Notes: a model not told the origin generated them from the letters alone. DNA of 38,777 nucleotides from Limosilactobacillus panis DSM 6035 (GCF_001435935.1 NZ_AZGM01000032.1:1-38777); one strand, 5' to 3'. Positions 22,205 to 34,797 are shown, counted from the first letter of the stretch. Made by a program: numbers and translations.

Positions 22205-23149
22205 TTAATCATCTTGACGGAATGAAACGCCGAGATCATTTAATTTCAGTTTAATTTCTTCTAATGACTTCTGTCCTAAGTTCCGAACTTTCATCATGTC
22301 TGAAACGGTACGGTCTGTCAGTTCCTTAACAGTGTTAATGCCGGCACGCTTAAGACAGTTGTAGGACCGAACAGAAAGGTCAAGTTCTTCAATTGTCATT
22401 TCAAGCGTCTTTTCTTTATGGGTTTCTTCCTTTTCAACCATTACTTGGGCATTTTGTGCCGTTTCCGTTAAGTTAACGAACATGTCCAAATGTTCAGTTA
22501 AAATCTTAGCACCCAAACTAACCGCTTCGATTGGAGTTAATGAACCATCAGTCCAAACATCTAAAGTCAGCTTATCGTAGTCGCTACGTTGACCAACCCG
22601 CGCATTTTCAACGGTGTAGTTAACACGTTCAATTGGGGTGTAGATGGAATCAATCGGCAAAACACCAATCGGAAGATCTTCCATCCGGGCCTTATTATCA
22701 TTAGCTGAAAGGTAGCCACGACCTTTATCAGCTGTCATCTTAATGTGTAATTCAGCACCATCAGCGACAGTTGCGATATGCAAGTCAGGGTTTAAGATAG
22801 TTACTTCACTATCTCCCTGAATGTCACTGGCGGTTACCTCAGCAGGTCCCTTAACATCCAATTCCAAATTCTTTTGATCTTCAGAATTCAGCTTAAGAGA
22901 AACTTTCTTAAGATTTAAGATAATTTGGGTTACATCTTCAGTTACACCTTTAACAGTACTGAATTCGTGCAAAACGCCATCAATTTGCATGGTGGTAATT
23001 GCAGCACCTGGTAATGAAGCAATCAGAACCCGTCTCAGTGAGTTACCGAGAGTGGTCCCATAACCGCGTTCAAGTGGTTCTACAACAAATTTGCCGTAGT
23101 TATCCGTTTCTTCAACTTTATGAATGTTTGGCTTTTCAAATTCGATCAT
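22205..23149 (-). CDS. rpoA: DNA-directed RNA polymerase subunit alpha
   Basis: The alpha subunit (314 aa) nucleates RNA polymerase assembly through its N-terminal dimerisation domain (about 1-230; [20 protein letters not shown] at 30-49). It contacts UP elements and activators through the C-terminal domain (about 250-310; [19 protein letters not shown] and the [16 protein letters not shown] helix-hairpin-helix). An acidic linker with [11 protein letters not shown] joins them. It lies in the alpha segment between rpsK and rplQ, with an 83-nt gap upstream. Confidence 0.99.
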   Translation of the reverse strand: MIEFEKPNIHKVEETDNYGKFVVEPLERGYGTTLGNSLRRVLIASLPGAAITTMQIDGVLHEFSTVKGVTEDVTQIILNLKKVSLKLNSEDQKNLELDVKGPAEVTASDIQGDSEVTILNPDLHIATVADGAELHIKMTADKGRGYLSANDNKARMEDLPIGVLPIDSIYTPIERVNYTVENARVGQRSDYDKLTLDVWTDGSLTPIEAVSLGAKILTEHLDMFVNLTETAQNAQVMVEKEETHKEKTLEMTIEELDLSVRSYNCLKRAGINTVKELTDRTVSDMMKVRNLGQKSLEEIKLKLNDLGVSFRQDD

Positions 23150-23232
23150 TCTATCCCTGTACCCCTTTCAAACGTGGTTCGTATTTTTTGCGAAAAGACA
23201 AATGTGGAAAACTCGTTCTCCACCAATGCCCA

Positions 23233-23622
23233 TTAAACACGACGACGCTTTGGAGGACGAGAACCATTATGTGGAACTGGAGTTACATCACGAATAGCAG
23301 TAACTTCCAAACCAGTTGTTTGAAGAGCACGAATTGCAGCTTCACGTCCAGAACCTGGACCCTTAACTTCAACTTCGACAGTCTTCATACCATGTTCCAT
23401 TGCTTGCTTTGCAGCAGCTTCTGAGGCCATTTGAGCAGCAAATGGTGTCGACTTACGTGAACCTTTGAAGCCCAATACACCAGCTGAAGACCAAGCAACA
23501 GCGTTACCTTGAACGTCAGTGATCATGATCAAAGTGTTGTTGAATGTTGAGTGAATGTGAGCGACACCAGTTTCAACATTCTTTTTTGCACGACGCTTAC
23601 GCGTACCCTTTTTGGTTGCCAT
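23233..23622 (-). CDS. rpsK: 30S ribosomal protein S11
   Basis: S11 (129 aa) forms part of the platform near the mRNA exit. Recognised by [21 protein letters not shown], the [12 protein letters not shown] motif and the C-terminal [17 protein letters not shown] Lys/Arg-rich N-terminus binds 16S rRNA. GGAGG precedes the ATG. It lies 34 nt after rpsM. Confidence 0.99.
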   Translation of the reverse strand: MATKKGTRKRRAKKNVETGVAHIHSTFNNTLIMITDVQGNAVAWSSAGVLGFKGSRKSTPFAAQMASEAAAKQAMEHGMKTVEVEVKGPGSGREAAIRALQTTGLEVTAIRDVTPVPHNGSRPPKRRRV

Positions 23623-23656
23623 ATCCAGTACTAACCTCCTTTTTTATAAAATTAAA

Positions 23657-24022
23657 TTATTTCTTCTTATTAGCGATGGTTACTGCCTTACCCTTACGAG
23701 TCCGGGCGTTGTTCTTGGTGTGTTGACCACGAACTGGTAAACCACGACGGTGACGCATGCCACGGTAAGAACCAATTTCTTGGAGCCGCTTGATGTTCAT
23801 GGAAACTTCACGACGTAAGTCCCCTTCAACTTCGATGTTTTCAACTTGACCACGGATTTTTTCTTCTTGGTCCGGAGTTAAGTCACGAACACGAACATCT
23901 TCTGAAACACCGGCTGCTTCCAGGATCTTCTTAGCCCGGGAATCACCAATACCGTAAATATAAGTTAAGCCGACCACGATTCGCTTGTCACGAGGTAAAT
24001 CGACACCTGCAATACGAGCCAT
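23657..24022 (-). CDS. rpsM: 30S ribosomal protein S13
   Basis: S13 (121 aa) sits in the 30S head and contacts P-site tRNA and 50S bridge elements. It shows [26 protein letters not shown], the helix-two-turn-helix region and the basic tail [15 protein letters not shown]. The start is set by GGAGGTG upstream of ATG. It is the second alpha-segment gene, after rpmJ. Confidence 0.99.
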   Translation of the reverse strand: MARIAGVDLPRDKRIVVGLTYIYGIGDSRAKKILEAAGVSEDVRVRDLTPDQEEKIRGQVENIEVEGDLRREVSMNIKRLQEIGSYRGMRHRRGLPVRGQHTKNNARTRKGKAVTIANKKK

Positions 24023-24051
24023 TTAGTGCACCTCCATTCTAATTAATAAAA

Positions 24052-24171
24052 TTACTTACCTTGACGTTGCTTGTGCTTAGGGTTAGCAGAGCAGATAACC
24101 ATAACACGTCCATGACGCTTAACGATCTTGCAGTGCTCGCACATCCGCTTGACTGATGGTCTTACTTTCAT
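24052..24171 (-). CDS. rpmJ: 50S ribosomal protein L36 (zinc-binding form)
   Basis: A short open frame of 39 codons between infA and rpsM encodes [20 protein letters not shown] and then [19 protein letters not shown]. This is L36 with its zinc ribbon ligands Cys11, Cys14, Cys27 and His33. An AGGAGGA Shine-Dalgarno is just upstream at 24181-24187. The zinc form is the one found in most bacteria; a non-zinc paralogue is not in the window. Confidence 0.97.
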   Translation of the reverse strand: MKVRPSVKRMCEHCKIVKRHGRVMVICSANPKHKQRQGK

Positions 24172-24210
24172 TCTTAATATCCTCCTAGAGAGTTCCTAGA
24201 TTAACAATTA

Positions 24211-24429
24211 TTACTTAAACCGGAACGTAATCCGACCCTTAGTCAGATCATATGGGGACATTTCAACCTTTACTCGGTCACCAGGCAAGATCTTGATGTA
24301 GTGCATCCGGATCTTCCCAGAAACGTGAGCAAGAATCTCCGCCCCATTTTCCAGTTCAACTTTAAACATCGCATTAGGCAGGGTTTCGGTAACCTTGCCC
24401 TCAACTTCAATCACATCGGCTTTTGCCAC
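24211..24429 (-). CDS. infA: Translation initiation factor IF-1
   Basis: IF-1 (72 aa, the canonical size) is a single S1/OB-fold that occupies the A site of the 30S during initiation. It reads [21 protein letters not shown], with the conserved [30 protein letters not shown]. The start is GTG with GGAGG 9 nt upstream. It follows adk across a 132-nt gap that holds a hairpin and a possible promoter. No methionine aminopeptidase gene lies between adk and infA, as is usual in lactobacilli. Confidence 0.99.
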   Translation of the reverse strand: MAKADVIEVEGKVTETLPNAMFKVELENGAEILAHVSGKIRMHYIKILPGDRVKVEMSPYDLTKGRITFRFK

Positions 24430-24472
24430 GAAACGGTTCCTCCTTGCTTAATCAAGAAATTACGTAAAAACG

Positions 24473-24495
24473 GTGGAAAGCAGACCACTTCCCAC
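24473..24495 (-). other. Leader hairpin upstream of infA
   Basis: On the minus strand GTGGGAAG pairs with CTTTCCAC (one G-U) around a 7-nt loop. It lies about 45 nt before the infA start, is not followed by a T-run, and could be a regulatory or stabilising structure in the internal leader. Confidence 0.4.
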
Positions 24496-24519
24496 TGTCA
24501 GTTAGATAAACCTTGCCTA

Positions 24520-24548
24520 GTTTAGCATAATCCGCTCCCTATAGCAAG
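24520..24548 (-). promoter_or_regulatory. Candidate internal promoter ahead of infA
   Basis: On the minus strand TTGCTA, a 17-nt spacer and TGC-TAAACT (extended -10) lie in the adk-infA gap. The hexamers are only moderate matches, so this is tentative. Confidence 0.35.
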
Positions 24549-24561
24549 GTATCCCACCTAA

Positions 24562-26534
<1,973 letters not shown>

Positions 26535-26535
26535 A

Positions 26536-26970
26536 TTACATCACCTCAGTTTTACCGCCCGCAGCTTCAATAGCAGAAACTGCAGAAGCAGAAAACTTGT
26601 TAGCCTTAACAGTTAACTTCTTTTCAAGCTTACCGCTACCAAGAACCTTAACACCGCTCTTCAAGTTCTTAACAACCCCATTTTCAACAAGAACTTGTGG
26701 GGTAACTTCAGTACCGTCATCGAACTTGTTCAGAGCAGTCAAGTTAACAATAGCGTATTCCTTACGGTTAATGTTGGTAAAACCACGCTTTGGAATTTGC
26801 CGGTAGAGTGGCATTTGGCCCCCTTCAAAACCAAGACGAGTCTTGCCGTGAGCCTTTTGCCCCTTAGTACCGCGTCCAGAAGTAAAACCATGACCGGATG
26901 AAAGGCCACGACCCCTACGAAGACGCTTTGAACGAGAACCTGCAGCAGGCTTCAATTCATTTAACTTCAT
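26536..26970 (-). CDS. rplO: 50S ribosomal protein L15
   Basis: L15 (144 aa) has a Gly/Arg-rich extended N-terminus ([21 protein letters not shown], residues about 13-33) that threads into 23S rRNA, and a globular C-terminal half ending [13 protein letters not shown]. It is followed one base later by the secY TTG, so the pair is coupled. Confidence 0.99.
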   Translation of the reverse strand: MKLNELKPAAGSRSKRLRRGRGLSSGHGFTSGRGTKGQKAHGKTRLGFEGGQMPLYRQIPKRGFTNINRKEYAIVNLTALNKFDDGTEVTPQVLVENGVVKNLKSGVKVLGSGKLEKKLTVKANKFSASAVSAIEAAGGKTEVM

Positions 26971-27002
26971 TTGGTAGGCACCTCCTTATTATTTAATTTT
27001 AA

Positions 27003-27185
27003 TTACTTAACTTCTTCGATTGAAACTAAGTGTGCAACTTTGAAAATTTGACCACGTGTTGCAGCGTTGTCTGGTAGAATGTTTGAGCTACCGATCTTGC
27101 CTAAACCCAGAGCCTTAACGGTCTTACGTTGGGTAGGTTCACGGTGGGCAACACTGTGGATTAAGGTAACTTTAACTTTAGCCAA
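27003..27185 (-). CDS. rpmD: 50S ribosomal protein L30
   Basis: L30 (60 aa) has the signature [24 protein letters not shown]. An ATG at 27191 is just 2 nt from the Shine-Dalgarno GGAGG, whereas the TTG at 27185 is 8 nt away and gives the family N-terminus MAKVKVTL. I therefore take TTG as the start; annotation from 27191 would add Met-Asn. It follows rpsE by 13 nt. Confidence 0.96.
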   Translation of the reverse strand: MAKVKVTLIHSVAHREPTQRKTVKALGLGKIGSSNILPDNAATRGQIFKVAHLVSIEEVK

Positions 27186-27198
27186 ATTCATGCCCTCC

Positions 27199-27708
27199 TT
27201 ATTCTGCCAAGTGATCTACTGAAACACCACGAAGCTTAGCAACTTCTTCGGCGCTCTTCAATTGCTTCAGGCCTTCAAATGTTGCCCGAACAACGTTAAC
27301 AGGAGTGTTAGAACCGAGACGCTTGGAAGTAACATCGGCAACACCGGCGAGGTCCATAACGTTACGTACCGCACCACCGGCAGCAACCCCAGAACCTTCA
27401 ACGGCTGGCTTCAACATAATCTTTCCACCGCCGTAAGTACCGATAACTTCGTGTGGAATAGTAGTACCAACGATTGGAACAGTGATCAGGCTCTTTTCAG
27501 CAGCAGCTTGGGCCTTACGAATAGCTTCAGGAACTTCTTGAGCCTTACCAGTACCAAAGCCAACGTGGCCCTTACGATCGCCGACGATAACTAATGCAGC
27601 GAAACGCATCCGACGACCACCCTTAACAACCTTAGTAATCCGGTTGATGGCAACAACTTGATCGTCTAAGTCCAACTTTGCTGGATCAATGTATTCTGAT
27701 GATGTCAT
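27199..27708 (-). CDS. rpsE: 30S ribosomal protein S5
   Basis: S5 (169 aa) helps form the mRNA entry channel and influences decoding accuracy. It has the N-terminal double-stranded RNA-binding fold ([19 protein letters not shown], then [20 protein letters not shown]) and the C-terminal half with [19 protein letters not shown]. The ATG follows AAGGAGGAA. It lies between rplR and rpmD. Confidence 0.99.
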   Translation of the reverse strand: MTSSEYIDPAKLDLDDQVVAINRITKVVKGGRRMRFAALVIVGDRKGHVGFGTGKAQEVPEAIRKAQAAAEKSLITVPIVGTTIPHEVIGTYGGGKIMLKPAVEGSGVAAGGAVRNVMDLAGVADVTSKRLGSNTPVNVVRATFEGLKQLKSAEEVAKLRGVSVDHLAE

Positions 27709-27730
27709 TGCAGGTTATTCCTCCTTTTCT

Positions 27731-28087
27731 TTAGAATTTAAGTCCGTTTTCACGAGCAGCTTCAGCTAAAGCTTGAACACGTCCGTGGTACAGGTAACCA
27801 CCACGGTCGAAAACAACATTAGTAATGTTCTTAGCAGCAGCGCGCTTAGCAATTAAAGCACCAACACCACTAGCTTGTTCAGTCTTAGTCTTACCACTTA
27901 CTTCGCTGTCGTTTGTGGAGGCACTTGCGAGCGTCACACCCTTTACGTCATCAATTAATTGAGCGTAAATGTTTTTGTTTGAACGGTAAACACTTAAGCG
28001 TGGGCGCTCCGCAGTACCAGAAATCTTACCGCGAACGCGCATGTGACGGCGTTGACGGATCTTGTTCTTATCTGGTTTAGAAATCAC
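27731..28087 (-). CDS. rplR: 50S ribosomal protein L18
   Basis: L18 binds 5S rRNA in the central protuberance. AGAGG lies 8 nt before a GTG at 28087 that gives [21 protein letters not shown], the family N-terminus (118 aa). The more upstream GTG at 28096 overlaps the ribosome-binding site. The C-terminus [24 protein letters not shown] is typical. Confidence 0.98.
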   Translation of the reverse strand: MISKPDKNKIRQRRHMRVRGKISGTAERPRLSVYRSNKNIYAQLIDDVKGVTLASASTNDSEVSGKTKTEQASGVGALIAKRAAAKNITNVVFDRGGYLYHGRVQALAEAARENGLKF

Positions 28088-28152
28088 AACAGTCACCTCT
28101 TATTAAATAGTTTGTTTTTATTATTAGACGGCTAACTAATCTACTTAACAGA

Positions 28153-28689
28153 TTACTTACCAGTCTTACCTTCCTTACGGATGATGTGTTCGTTTTCATA
28201 ACGAATACCCTTACCCTTGTATGGTTCAGGTGAACGAACGGAACGAACTTGGGCAGCAAAATCACCAAGGTGTTCCTTATTGATAGAACTTAGTTCAATG
28301 GTTGTGTTGTCAGGAACCTTGATATCAATATCATCAGGCTTGTCAATCTCAACTGGGTTAGAGTAACCAACAGTCAGGATCAGCTTTTGACCCTTAAATT
28401 GAGCACGGTAACCAACACCGACCAACTTAAGAACCTTCTTGTAACCATTAACAACACCTTCAACCATGTTGTTAATGTTAGCCCGGGTGGTACCGTGAAT
28501 CATCTTCAACTTGTTAGTATCTTCATCACGGTCAAACTTAACAACGTTGTCAGCGATAGTCATCTTAATCAAAGGTGAGATTTCGCGAGACAAAGTACCC
28601 TTTGGACCCTTAACAGTTACGACGTTACCATCTTGGGAAACTTCAACGCCCTTTGGTAAGTCAATTTCCTTGTAACCAATACGACTCAT
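28153..28689 (-). CDS. rplF: 50S ribosomal protein L6
   Basis: L6 (178 aa) binds near the sarcin-ricin loop and consists of two related domains. It is recognised from [38 protein letters not shown] and the C-terminal [35 protein letters not shown] precedes the ATG. A 65-nt gap separates it from rplR. Confidence 0.99.
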   Translation of the reverse strand: MSRIGYKEIDLPKGVEVSQDGNVVTVKGPKGTLSREISPLIKMTIADNVVKFDRDEDTNKLKMIHGTTRANINNMVEGVVNGYKKVLKLVGVGYRAQFKGQKLILTVGYSNPVEIDKPDDIDIKVPDNTTIELSSINKEHLGDFAAQVRSVRSPEPYKGKGIRYENEHIIRKEGKTGK

Positions 28690-28718
28690 GCGTGCACCTC
28701 CTAACTATATATAATTTA

Positions 28719-29117
28719 TTACCAAACGTAAGCGATAACTTCGCCACCAATGTTCTTGGCACGAGCTACCTTGTCAGTTACAACACCTTCAGATGTTGAG
28801 ATAATCGCAATACCTAATCCGTTAAGAACCTTTGGCACAGCATCAGCCTTGACATAGGTCCGCAGTCCTGGCTTGGAAATACGCTTTAAGCCGGAAATAA
28901 CCCGTTGACCATCTTTGCCGTATTTCAAGAACACACGGATGATGCCTTGCTTGCTATCGTCAACATATTCAACATCGCGAATGAAACCTTCGTTCTTCAA
29001 GATTTCGGCGATGTCCTTCTTCATCTTTGATGCAGGAGCCTCAACTGATTCGTGTTGCGCCATGTTGGCATTACGAATCCGTGTTAAGAAATCTGCAATT
29101 GGATCACTCATAGACAT
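28719..29117 (-). CDS. rpsH: 30S ribosomal protein S8
   Basis: S8 (132 aa) is an early-binding 16S protein. It begins [31 protein letters not shown] and ends with the conserved [26 protein letters not shown]. The Shine-Dalgarno AAAGGAGG is 9 nt before the ATG at 29117, so the Met at codon 3 is not preferred. Confidence 0.99.
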   Translation of the reverse strand: MSMSDPIADFLTRIRNANMAQHESVEAPASKMKKDIAEILKNEGFIRDVEYVDDSKQGIIRVFLKYGKDGQRVISGLKRISKPGLRTYVKADAVPKVLNGLGIAIISTSEGVVTDKVARAKNIGGEVIAYVW

Positions 29118-29148
29118 CGATGTTTTCCTCCTTTTGTCGGTGATTTGT

Positions 29149-29334
29149 TTACCAGCTAGCCTTCTTTAAACCAGGAATTTGTCCCTTGTGGGCAAGTTCA
29201 CGTAAGCAAATCCGGCATAGGTGGAATTTACGGTAAACTGAGTGCGGACGTCCACAACGTGCACAACGCGTGTATTCACGACTTGAGAACTTAGCTGGAC
29301 GGTTGCACTTAGCAATCATTGATTTTTTAGCCAA
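29149..29334 (-). CDS. rpsN: 30S ribosomal protein S14, type Z
   Basis: This is the short zinc-binding S14 (61 aa) with ligands Cys24, Cys27, Cys40 and Cys43 in [20 protein letters not shown]. The start is TTG, GGAGG being 9 nt upstream. Type Z S14 in the spc operon is the usual Firmicute form; a zinc-independent paralogue, if present, lies elsewhere. Confidence 0.98.
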   Translation of the reverse strand: MAKKSMIAKCNRPAKFSSREYTRCARCGRPHSVYRKFHLCRICLRELAHKGQIPGLKKASW

Positions 29335-29349
29335 TTTGTGGAACCTCCT

Positions 29350-29892
29350 TTATTTAGCAAATGGCATGCCGAGTTGGGCAAGCAATTCATGTGATTCTTC
29401 ATCACTTTCAGCAGTAGTAACGATAACTACGTCTAAGCCCCGGACACGGTTAACCTTATCGTAATCAATTTCTGGGAAAATTAATTGTTCACGAATGCCG
29501 AGAGTGTAGTTACCACGACCATCGAAGGCCTTGTTGCTTACACCGTGGAAGTCACGAACCCGTGGCAGAGCCACGTTGATCAACTTATCCAAGAAATCAT
29601 ACATCCGTTCACCACGTAAGGTTACCTTAGCACCAATTGGCATTCCTTCACGAAGACGGAAACCGGCGATTGACTTCTTAGCCTTAGTAATTAGAGGCTT
29701 TTGACCGGCGATCAGGCCAAGTTCTTCAACGGCTTCATCCAAGTTCTTGGAATTAGTGGTAGCGTCACCAACACCCATGTTCAAGACAATCTTGTCAACC
29801 TTTGGTGCTTGCATTACTGAAGAGTAGTTAAACTTTTCAATCAAAGCGGGACGAATTTCGCTTTCGTATTTAGCTTTTAAACGGTTTTCCAT
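29350..29892 (-). CDS. rplE: 50S ribosomal protein L5
   Basis: L5 (180 aa) binds 5S rRNA and contacts P-site tRNA. It has [14 protein letters not shown], the [19 protein letters not shown] motif and ends [21 protein letters not shown] lies 11 nt before the ATG. It sits between rplX and rpsN. Confidence 0.99.
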   Translation of the reverse strand: MENRLKAKYESEIRPALIEKFNYSSVMQAPKVDKIVLNMGVGDATTNSKNLDEAVEELGLIAGQKPLITKAKKSIAGFRLREGMPIGAKVTLRGERMYDFLDKLINVALPRVRDFHGVSNKAFDGRGNYTLGIREQLIFPEIDYDKVNRVRGLDVVIVTTAESDEESHELLAQLGMPFAK

Positions 29893-29917
29893 TGGTAGTT
29901 ATTCCTCCTTTCCTCAA

Positions 29918-30226
29918 TTAGTCAAGAGTCTTGCCAGACTTCTTAGCAAAACGAACCTTCTTGCCATCAACGAACTTAAAACCAACACGGGTTGGTTCGT
30001 TGGTAGAAGGATCAATCAGCATAACGTTTGAAGCACTAATAGCAGCTTCCGTATTGATAACGCCACCATTTGAATTAGCGTTACTTGGCTTTTGGTGTTT
30101 CTTTACCTTGTTAATGCCTTCAACGATAACACGGTTTTGGGCAGCGAAAATCTTCTTAACGTTACCTTCCTTACCCTTGTCCTTACCGGCGATAACGCGA
30201 ACTTTGTCACCTGTTTTAATGAACAT
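29918..30226 (-). CDS. rplX: 50S ribosomal protein L24
   Basis: L24 (102 aa) is an assembly initiator protein near the tunnel exit. The KOW motif is at residues 4-30 ([20 protein letters not shown]). The C-terminal half includes [27 protein letters not shown] precedes the ATG. Confidence 0.99.
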   Translation of the reverse strand: MFIKTGDKVRVIAGKDKGKEGNVKKIFAAQNRVIVEGINKVKKHQKPSNANSNGGVINTEAAISASNVMLIDPSTNEPTRVGFKFVDGKKVRFAKKSGKTLD

Positions 30227-30260
30227 GTTGATTGTGCACCTCCTTATTTTTGGTTAAATC

Positions 30261-30629
30261 TTACAGAACTTCTGGAGCCAGAGAAACGATCTTCATGAAG
30301 TCATCGCCACGAAGTTCACGAGCGATTGGTCCAAAAATACGGGTACCCTTAGGGCTCTTATCGTTGTTGATCAGAACAGCGGCGTTTTCATCAAACTTAA
30401 TGTAAGAACCGTCCTTACGGTGCAGACCATGCTTAGTCCGTACTACGACCGCCTTAACAACGTCACCTTTCTTAACAACGCCACCTGGTGTTGCCTGCTT
30501 TACAGTAGCAACAATAATGTCACCAATATTACCAGTCTTAACCCGGGAACCACCCAAGATCTTGATAACAAGGATTTCACGGGCACCAGAGTTATCAGCG
30601 ACCTTCAACCGACTTTCCTGTTGAATCAC
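30261..30629 (-). CDS. rplN: 50S ribosomal protein L14
   Basis: L14 (122 aa, canonical) lies at the intersubunit face and is the docking site for the silencing factor RsfS. It reads [26 protein letters not shown] with the conserved [16 protein letters not shown] and the C-terminal [12 protein letters not shown]. The start is GTG with AAGGAGG upstream. Confidence 0.99.
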   Translation of the reverse strand: MIQQESRLKVADNSGAREILVIKILGGSRVKTGNIGDIIVATVKQATPGGVVKKGDVVKAVVVRTKHGLHRKDGSYIKFDENAAVLINNDKSPKGTRIFGPIARELRGDDFMKIVSLAPEVL

Positions 30630-30693
30630 GGTTAATGTCCTCCTTCCATTTACAAATAAGAATTAGAATACGAATTTTAGAGTTATCTGCTAA

Positions 30694-30960
30694 TTAAAGG
30701 GTAGCAGCCTTTTCGACAATCTTTACAAGACGGAAACGCTTCTTAGCTGACAGTGGCCGAGTTTCCATGATTTGTACAGTGTCGCCGGTCTTTGCTTCGT
30801 TGTTTTCATCGTGGGCGTAGTACTTCTTTGAGTACTTAACACGCTTGCCGTAGATCGGGGCACTCTTGTAAGTGTCAATCACAACAGTGATGGTCTTGTC
30901 CATCTTGTCAGAAACAACGCGGCCTTGATAAACCTTACGTGCATTACGTTCTTCACTCAT
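30694..30960 (-). CDS. rpsQ: 30S ribosomal protein S17
   Basis: S17 (88 aa) is an early 16S-binding OB-fold protein. It has [20 protein letters not shown], then [27 protein letters not shown], the conserved S17 signature. AAAGGAGG precedes the ATG. It is 24 nt after rpmC. Confidence 0.99.
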   Translation of the reverse strand: MSEERNARKVYQGRVVSDKMDKTITVVIDTYKSAPIYGKRVKYSKKYYAHDENNEAKTGDTVQIMETRPLSAKKRFRLVKIVEKAATL

Positions 30961-30984
30961 GCGCTAATCCTCCTTTTCGTATTC

Positions 30985-31191
30985 TTATTTGTTTAATTCT
31001 TGTTGACGAAGAACTGTCTTAACCCGTGCAATGTCCTTACGTACTTGCTTCAGACTTGCAGTGTTTTCCAATTGACCAGTAGCTAATTGGAAACGTAAGT
31101 TAAACAATTGTTCCTTCAATTCCTTTTCACGGTCAAGTAGCTTGTCAGTGGTTAATCCATTCAGTTCTTGTACGTAATCTTTACTTTTCAT
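30985..31191 (-). CDS. rpmC: 50S ribosomal protein L29
   Basis: L29 (68 aa) is a two-helix protein at the tunnel exit and part of the SRP/trigger-factor docking site. Starting from the ATG at 31191 (AGGTGG 8 nt upstream) it reads [20 protein letters not shown] and has the conserved [21 protein letters not shown]. It overlaps the rplP end by 11 nt. Confidence 0.98.
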
Positions 31192-31615
31192 TAGATTGTC
31201 CACCTACTTCCTCACGTTGTACGATCTTAGTGCGAACTGGCAACTTGTGACCGGCAAGACGTAAAGCTTCGCGAGCGACTTCTTCAGAAACGCCCCCTAC
31301 TTCGAACATTACCTTGCCGCGCTTAACTGGTGCAACCCATCCTTCAGGAGCACCCTTACCATTACCCATCCGGACACCAACACCTTTGCTGGTGTAGGAA
31401 AGTTGAGGGAAGATCTTAATCCAAACCTTCCCGCCACGCTTCATGTAACGGGTAATTGCGATACGGGCAGCTTCGATTTGCCGGTTACTGATCCAGTGAG
31501 AATCAAGTGCTTGCAGACCGAAATCACCAAAGGCAACAGTCTTACCACCCTTAGCTTCACCACGCATGTGGCCACGTTGAACCTTACGGTGCTTTACTCG
31601 CTTTGGTACTAGCAT
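31181..31615 (-). CDS. rplP: 50S ribosomal protein L16
   Basis: L16 (144 aa) lines the A-site tRNA elbow pocket. It begins [24 protein letters not shown] and has [15 protein letters not shown] and [23 protein letters not shown], all signature stretches. It starts 3 nt after the rpsC stop and overlaps rpmC. Confidence 0.99.
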
Positions 31616-31618
31616 GTT

Positions 31619-32284
31619 TTACTTCCCTCCTTCTTCATCATCGTTAGCGGTCTTCTTGGCAGGAAGAACTTCACCACGATAGATCCAAGTCTTAACACCC
31701 AGAACACCGTAAGTAGTATGTGCTTCATCCCAAGAATAATCAATATCAGCACGAAGAGTGTGCAAAGGAACAGTACCATCAGAGTATGATTCAACCCTTG
31801 ACATGTCAGCACCATTCAAACGACCAGCAACCTGGGTCTTAACACCCTTTGCACCAGCACGCATTGCACGTTGCATAGCGCCACGCATTGCACGACGGAA
31901 AGCAATACGAGCTTCTAGTTGACGAGCAATGCTTTCACCAACAAGGTGAGCATCCAAGTCTGGCTTCTTGATTTCCACAATATTGATGTGAACACGCTTG
32001 CCAGTTAACTTGTTTAATTCCTTACGAAGTGCCTCAACTTCTGAACCACCTTTACCAATTACCATTCCTGGCTTGGCAGTGTGAATTGAAACGTTGACGC
32101 GGTTTGCGGCACGTTCAATTTCAACGGTTGATACAGAGGCATCAGCAAGTCGCTTTTCAAAGTACTTACGGATCCGAAGGTCTTCGTTCAGGTAGTTAGC
32201 AAAGTCCTTATCAGCGTACCACTTTGCAGTCCAATCACGAATGACTCCAACACGAAAACCATTAGGATTGATCTTTTGACCCAC
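31619..32284 (-). CDS. rpsC: 30S ribosomal protein S3
   Basis: S3 (221 aa) forms the mRNA entry with S4 and S5 and has helicase activity there. It has a GTG start ([17 protein letters not shown]), a KH type 2 domain with [18 protein letters not shown] near residues 74-91, and the C-terminal domain with [30 protein letters not shown] split over two signature blocks. The tail is acidic (NDDEEGGK). Confidence 0.99.
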   Translation of the reverse strand: MGQKINPNGFRVGVIRDWTAKWYADKDFANYLNEDLRIRKYFEKRLADASVSTVEIERAANRVNVSIHTAKPGMVIGKGGSEVEALRKELNKLTGKRVHINIVEIKKPDLDAHLVGESIARQLEARIAFRRAMRGAMQRAMRAGAKGVKTQVAGRLNGADMSRVESYSDGTVPLHTLRADIDYSWDEAHTTYGVLGVKTWIYRGEVLPAKKTANDDEEGGK

Positions 32285-32296
32285 TATTCATTCCTC

Positions 32297-32644
32297 CTAT
32301 CGTTCTGTAACAACCACTGTAATGTGACTAGTCCGCTTGTTAATTGGCGAAGCAGAGCCCTTTGCACGTGGACGGAACCGCTTCAGGGTTGGTCCTTCGT
32401 TTGCATAGGCTTCACTTACAACCAAAGAAGCACGATCTAAATCAAAGTTGTTTTCAGCGTTTGCAACAGCAGAATTTAATACTTTTTGAACGTCTGAAGC
32501 GGCACCACGGTTGGTGAACTTCAGAATAGCAAATGCTTCAGCAACGCTCTTGCCGCGAATTGCGTCTAAAACAAGACGAACCTTACGTGCAGGCACGCGA
32601 ACCATTTTAGCGGTTGCCTTAGCTGATGTAATGTTTTCAGCCAT
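32297..32644 (-). CDS. rplV: 50S ribosomal protein L22
   Basis: L22 (115 aa) lines the exit tunnel; its beta hairpin tip is a known site of macrolide resistance changes. The protein has [21 protein letters not shown] and the hairpin region [21 protein letters not shown], with no evident insertion or deletion. It is between rpsS and rpsC. Confidence 0.99.
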   Translation of the reverse strand: MAENITSAKATAKMVRVPARKVRLVLDAIRGKSVAEAFAILKFTNRGAASDVQKVLNSAVANAENNFDLDRASLVVSEAYANEGPTLKRFRPRAKGSASPINKRTSHITVVVTER

Positions 32645-32661
32645 TTATTAATTCACCCTCC

Positions 32662-32949
32662 TTACTTAGTAGTAGTACCAGTCTTCTTGTCATCAGTTGC
32701 GTGACCGTGGAAAGTACGAGTTGGGACAAATTCACCCAACTTGTGACCTACCATGTCTTCTTGTACGTAAACTGGTACGTGCTTCCGACCATTGTAAACT
32801 GCAAAGGTGTAACCAATGAAGCTTGGGAAAATGGTTGAACGACGTGACCAGGTCTTGATGACTGTCTTCTTTTCAGAACCTTCTTGAGCCTTAATCTTCT
32901 TCAGTAATGAAGCATCAGCGAAAGGTCCCTTCTTCAAACTACGAGCCAT
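32662..32949 (-). CDS. rpsS: 30S ribosomal protein S19
   Basis: S19 (95 aa) works with S13 in the 30S head. It begins [19 protein letters not shown] and includes [24 protein letters not shown] and [13 protein letters not shown]. The start has AGGAGGT upstream. It follows rplB by 36 nt. Confidence 0.99.
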   Translation of the reverse strand: MARSLKKGPFADASLLKKIKAQEGSEKKTVIKTWSRRSTIFPSFIGYTFAVYNGRKHVPVYVQEDMVGHKLGEFVPTRTFHGHATDDKKTGTTTK

Positions 32950-32985
32950 TTAGTGTACCTCCTCTCGGGTATTAGACGTAAATTA

Positions 32986-33831
32986 TTAACGAGTATGTGG
33001 ACCGCGCTTCCGACCACGAACAATGAACTTGTTTGAACGAGCCCTGTGTGAACGGGTCTTCTTACCAACAGTCTTCTTACCCCATGGAGACAGAGGAGAT
33101 GGTAAACCAACTGGTTGCTTACCTTCACCACCACCATGTGGGTGATCATTAGGATTCATTACAGAACCACGAACATGTGGACGCTGACCAGCGTAACGGG
33201 TCCGACCAGCCTTACCCTTGATTAAGAGGGCGTGTTCGTCGTTACCAACAGTACCGATGGTTGCCCGGCAAGTTGCCAGAACCATCCGTACTTCACCAGA
33301 TGAAAGGCGTACCAGAACGTACTTTTCATCCTTACCAAGTAATTGAGCAGAGGCACCTGCTGAACGAGCAAGTTGGCCACCCTTACCTGGCTTTAATTCA
33401 ATGTTGTGGATAATAGTACCAACTGGAATATTCTTCAATGGAAGAGCGTTACCAACTTTGATATCTGCATCTGGACCAGATTGAACAGTCATGCCAACCT
33501 TCAAGCCCTTTGGAGCGATGATGTATGACTTAGTACCATCAGCGTAACCAAGCAAAGCAATGTTGGCAGTCCGGTTTGGATCATATTCGATAGCCTTAAC
33601 GGTTGCAGGAACATCATCCTTGATCCGCTTGAAGTCAATGATCCGGTATTGACGCTTAACACCACCACCACGGTGACGAACAGTAATGTGACCATAACTG
33701 TTCCGGCCGGCTGTGTGCTTTAATGGAGCCAATAATGACTTTTCCGGTGTGTTCTTCGTAATATCAGCGAAGTCATAACCGTTCATGTTCCGGCGACCGT
33801 TAGTGGTAGGTTTGTACTTACGAATTCCCAC
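32986..33831 (-). CDS. rplB: 50S ribosomal protein L2
   Basis: L2 (281 aa) is needed for subunit association and the peptidyl transferase centre. The conserved His region reads [13 protein letters not shown] near residue 230, after [11 protein letters not shown]. The start is GTG ([20 protein letters not shown]) with AAGGAGG upstream. Its C-terminus GRKRGPHTR is typical. Confidence 0.99.
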   Translation of the reverse strand: MGIRKYKPTTNGRRNMNGYDFADITKNTPEKSLLAPLKHTAGRNSYGHITVRHRGGGVKRQYRIIDFKRIKDDVPATVKAIEYDPNRTANIALLGYADGTKSYIIAPKGLKVGMTVQSGPDADIKVGNALPLKNIPVGTIIHNIELKPGKGGQLARSAGASAQLLGKDEKYVLVRLSSGEVRMVLATCRATIGTVGNDEHALLIKGKAGRTRYAGQRPHVRGSVMNPNDHPHGGGEGKQPVGLPSPLSPWGKKTVGKKTRSHRARSNKFIVRGRKRGPHTR

Positions 33832-33856
33832 TATGTTTTCCTCCTTTTTTTAATGA

Positions 33857-34153
33857 TTATTTTTCACTGTCATCGTTAAACAGCTTAATTTCATTTGAAT
33901 CGGCAGAAAGAGTAACGATTGCCTTGCGACGACGCTTAGTGTAGCCGACGTAACGGCCTTGACGTTTCTTCTTACCCTTAACGTTCATGATGTTTACCTT
34001 AACAACCTTAACGCCGAAAACTTCTTCAACGGCATTTTTGACTTGTGTCTTGGTTGCTCGTAAATCAACATCAAAAGTGTAACGCTTGTTGTCCATGCCA
34101 GCCATTGAAGCTTCAGTAACTACAGGACGTAAAATAATATCGCGTGCTTCCAT
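33857..34153 (-). CDS. rplW: 50S ribosomal protein L23
   Basis: L23 (98 aa) is at the tunnel exit and binds trigger factor and SRP. It has [15 protein letters not shown], the [26 protein letters not shown] core and a [19 protein letters not shown] loop. Its ATG overlaps the rplD stop (TAATG), so translation is coupled. Confidence 0.99.
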   Translation of the reverse strand: MEARDIILRPVVTEASMAGMDNKRYTFDVDLRATKTQVKNAVEEVFGVKVVKVNIMNVKGKKKRQGRYVGYTKRRRKAIVTLSADSNEIKLFNDDSEK

Positions 34154-34776
34154 TATGCGAGCACCTCCTCTACTTGAGAAAGAGCTGACTTAGTAATAAC
34201 AATCTTTTGTGCGTCAGCAACGTTTAAGATGTTAACACCAGCAGGAGTAACAACAGTTGCGTTAGCAAGGTTGCGTGCAGATAAAGCAGCATTCTTGTCA
34301 TCGTCAGTTACGACAACCAGTGCCTTTTCAGCAACCTTCAAGTTGTTCATTACACCAGCAAATTCCTTGGCCTTTGGAGCATCAAAGTTCAATGCATCAA
34401 CAACAACTAATGCGTTGTCCAGGACCTTTTGGGAAAGTGCTGACTTGATAGCAAGTTGACGAACCTTACGAGGAAGGTTGTACTTGTAAGAACGAGGGGT
34501 AGGTCCGAAGACGATCCCACCGCCACGGAATTGTGGTGCCCGGATAGAACCTTGACGAGCACGACCAGTTCCCTTTTGACGCCATGGCTTCTTACCACCA
34601 CCGCTAACAGCAGAGCGGTTCTTTACGGCGTGAGTACCTTGACGCAGGGAAGCACGTTGACGCAAGATAGCATCAAATTCAGCATTTTGATTTGGTTCGA
34701 TACCAAAAACATCAGCATTCAATTCGATAGTGCCGTTTTGGCTACCATCTTGCTTGTACAGATTAACGCTAGTCAT
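34153..34776 (-). CDS. rplD: 50S ribosomal protein L4
   Basis: L4 (207 aa) reaches into the exit tunnel with its basic extended loop, seen here as [19 protein letters not shown] followed by [13 protein letters not shown] near residues 60-95. In some bacteria L4 also represses its own operon through the S10 leader; a structured leader is present ahead of rpsJ here, but the connection is only an inference. Confidence 0.99.
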   Translation of the reverse strand: MTSVNLYKQDGSQNGTIELNADVFGIEPNQNAEFDAILRQRASLRQGTHAVKNRSAVSGGGKKPWRQKGTGRARQGSIRAPQFRGGGIVFGPTPRSYKYNLPRKVRQLAIKSALSQKVLDNALVVVDALNFDAPKAKEFAGVMNNLKVAEKALVVVTDDDKNAALSARNLANATVVTPAGVNILNVADAQKIVITKSALSQVEEVLA

Positions 34777-34797
34777 TATTTACTTCCTCCTTTCTTA

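Noticed and set aside
24430-24561. Missing map (methionine aminopeptidase) between adk and infA
   Set aside because: map lies here in Bacillus, but its absence at this place is normal for lactobacilli, so it is not an anomaly.
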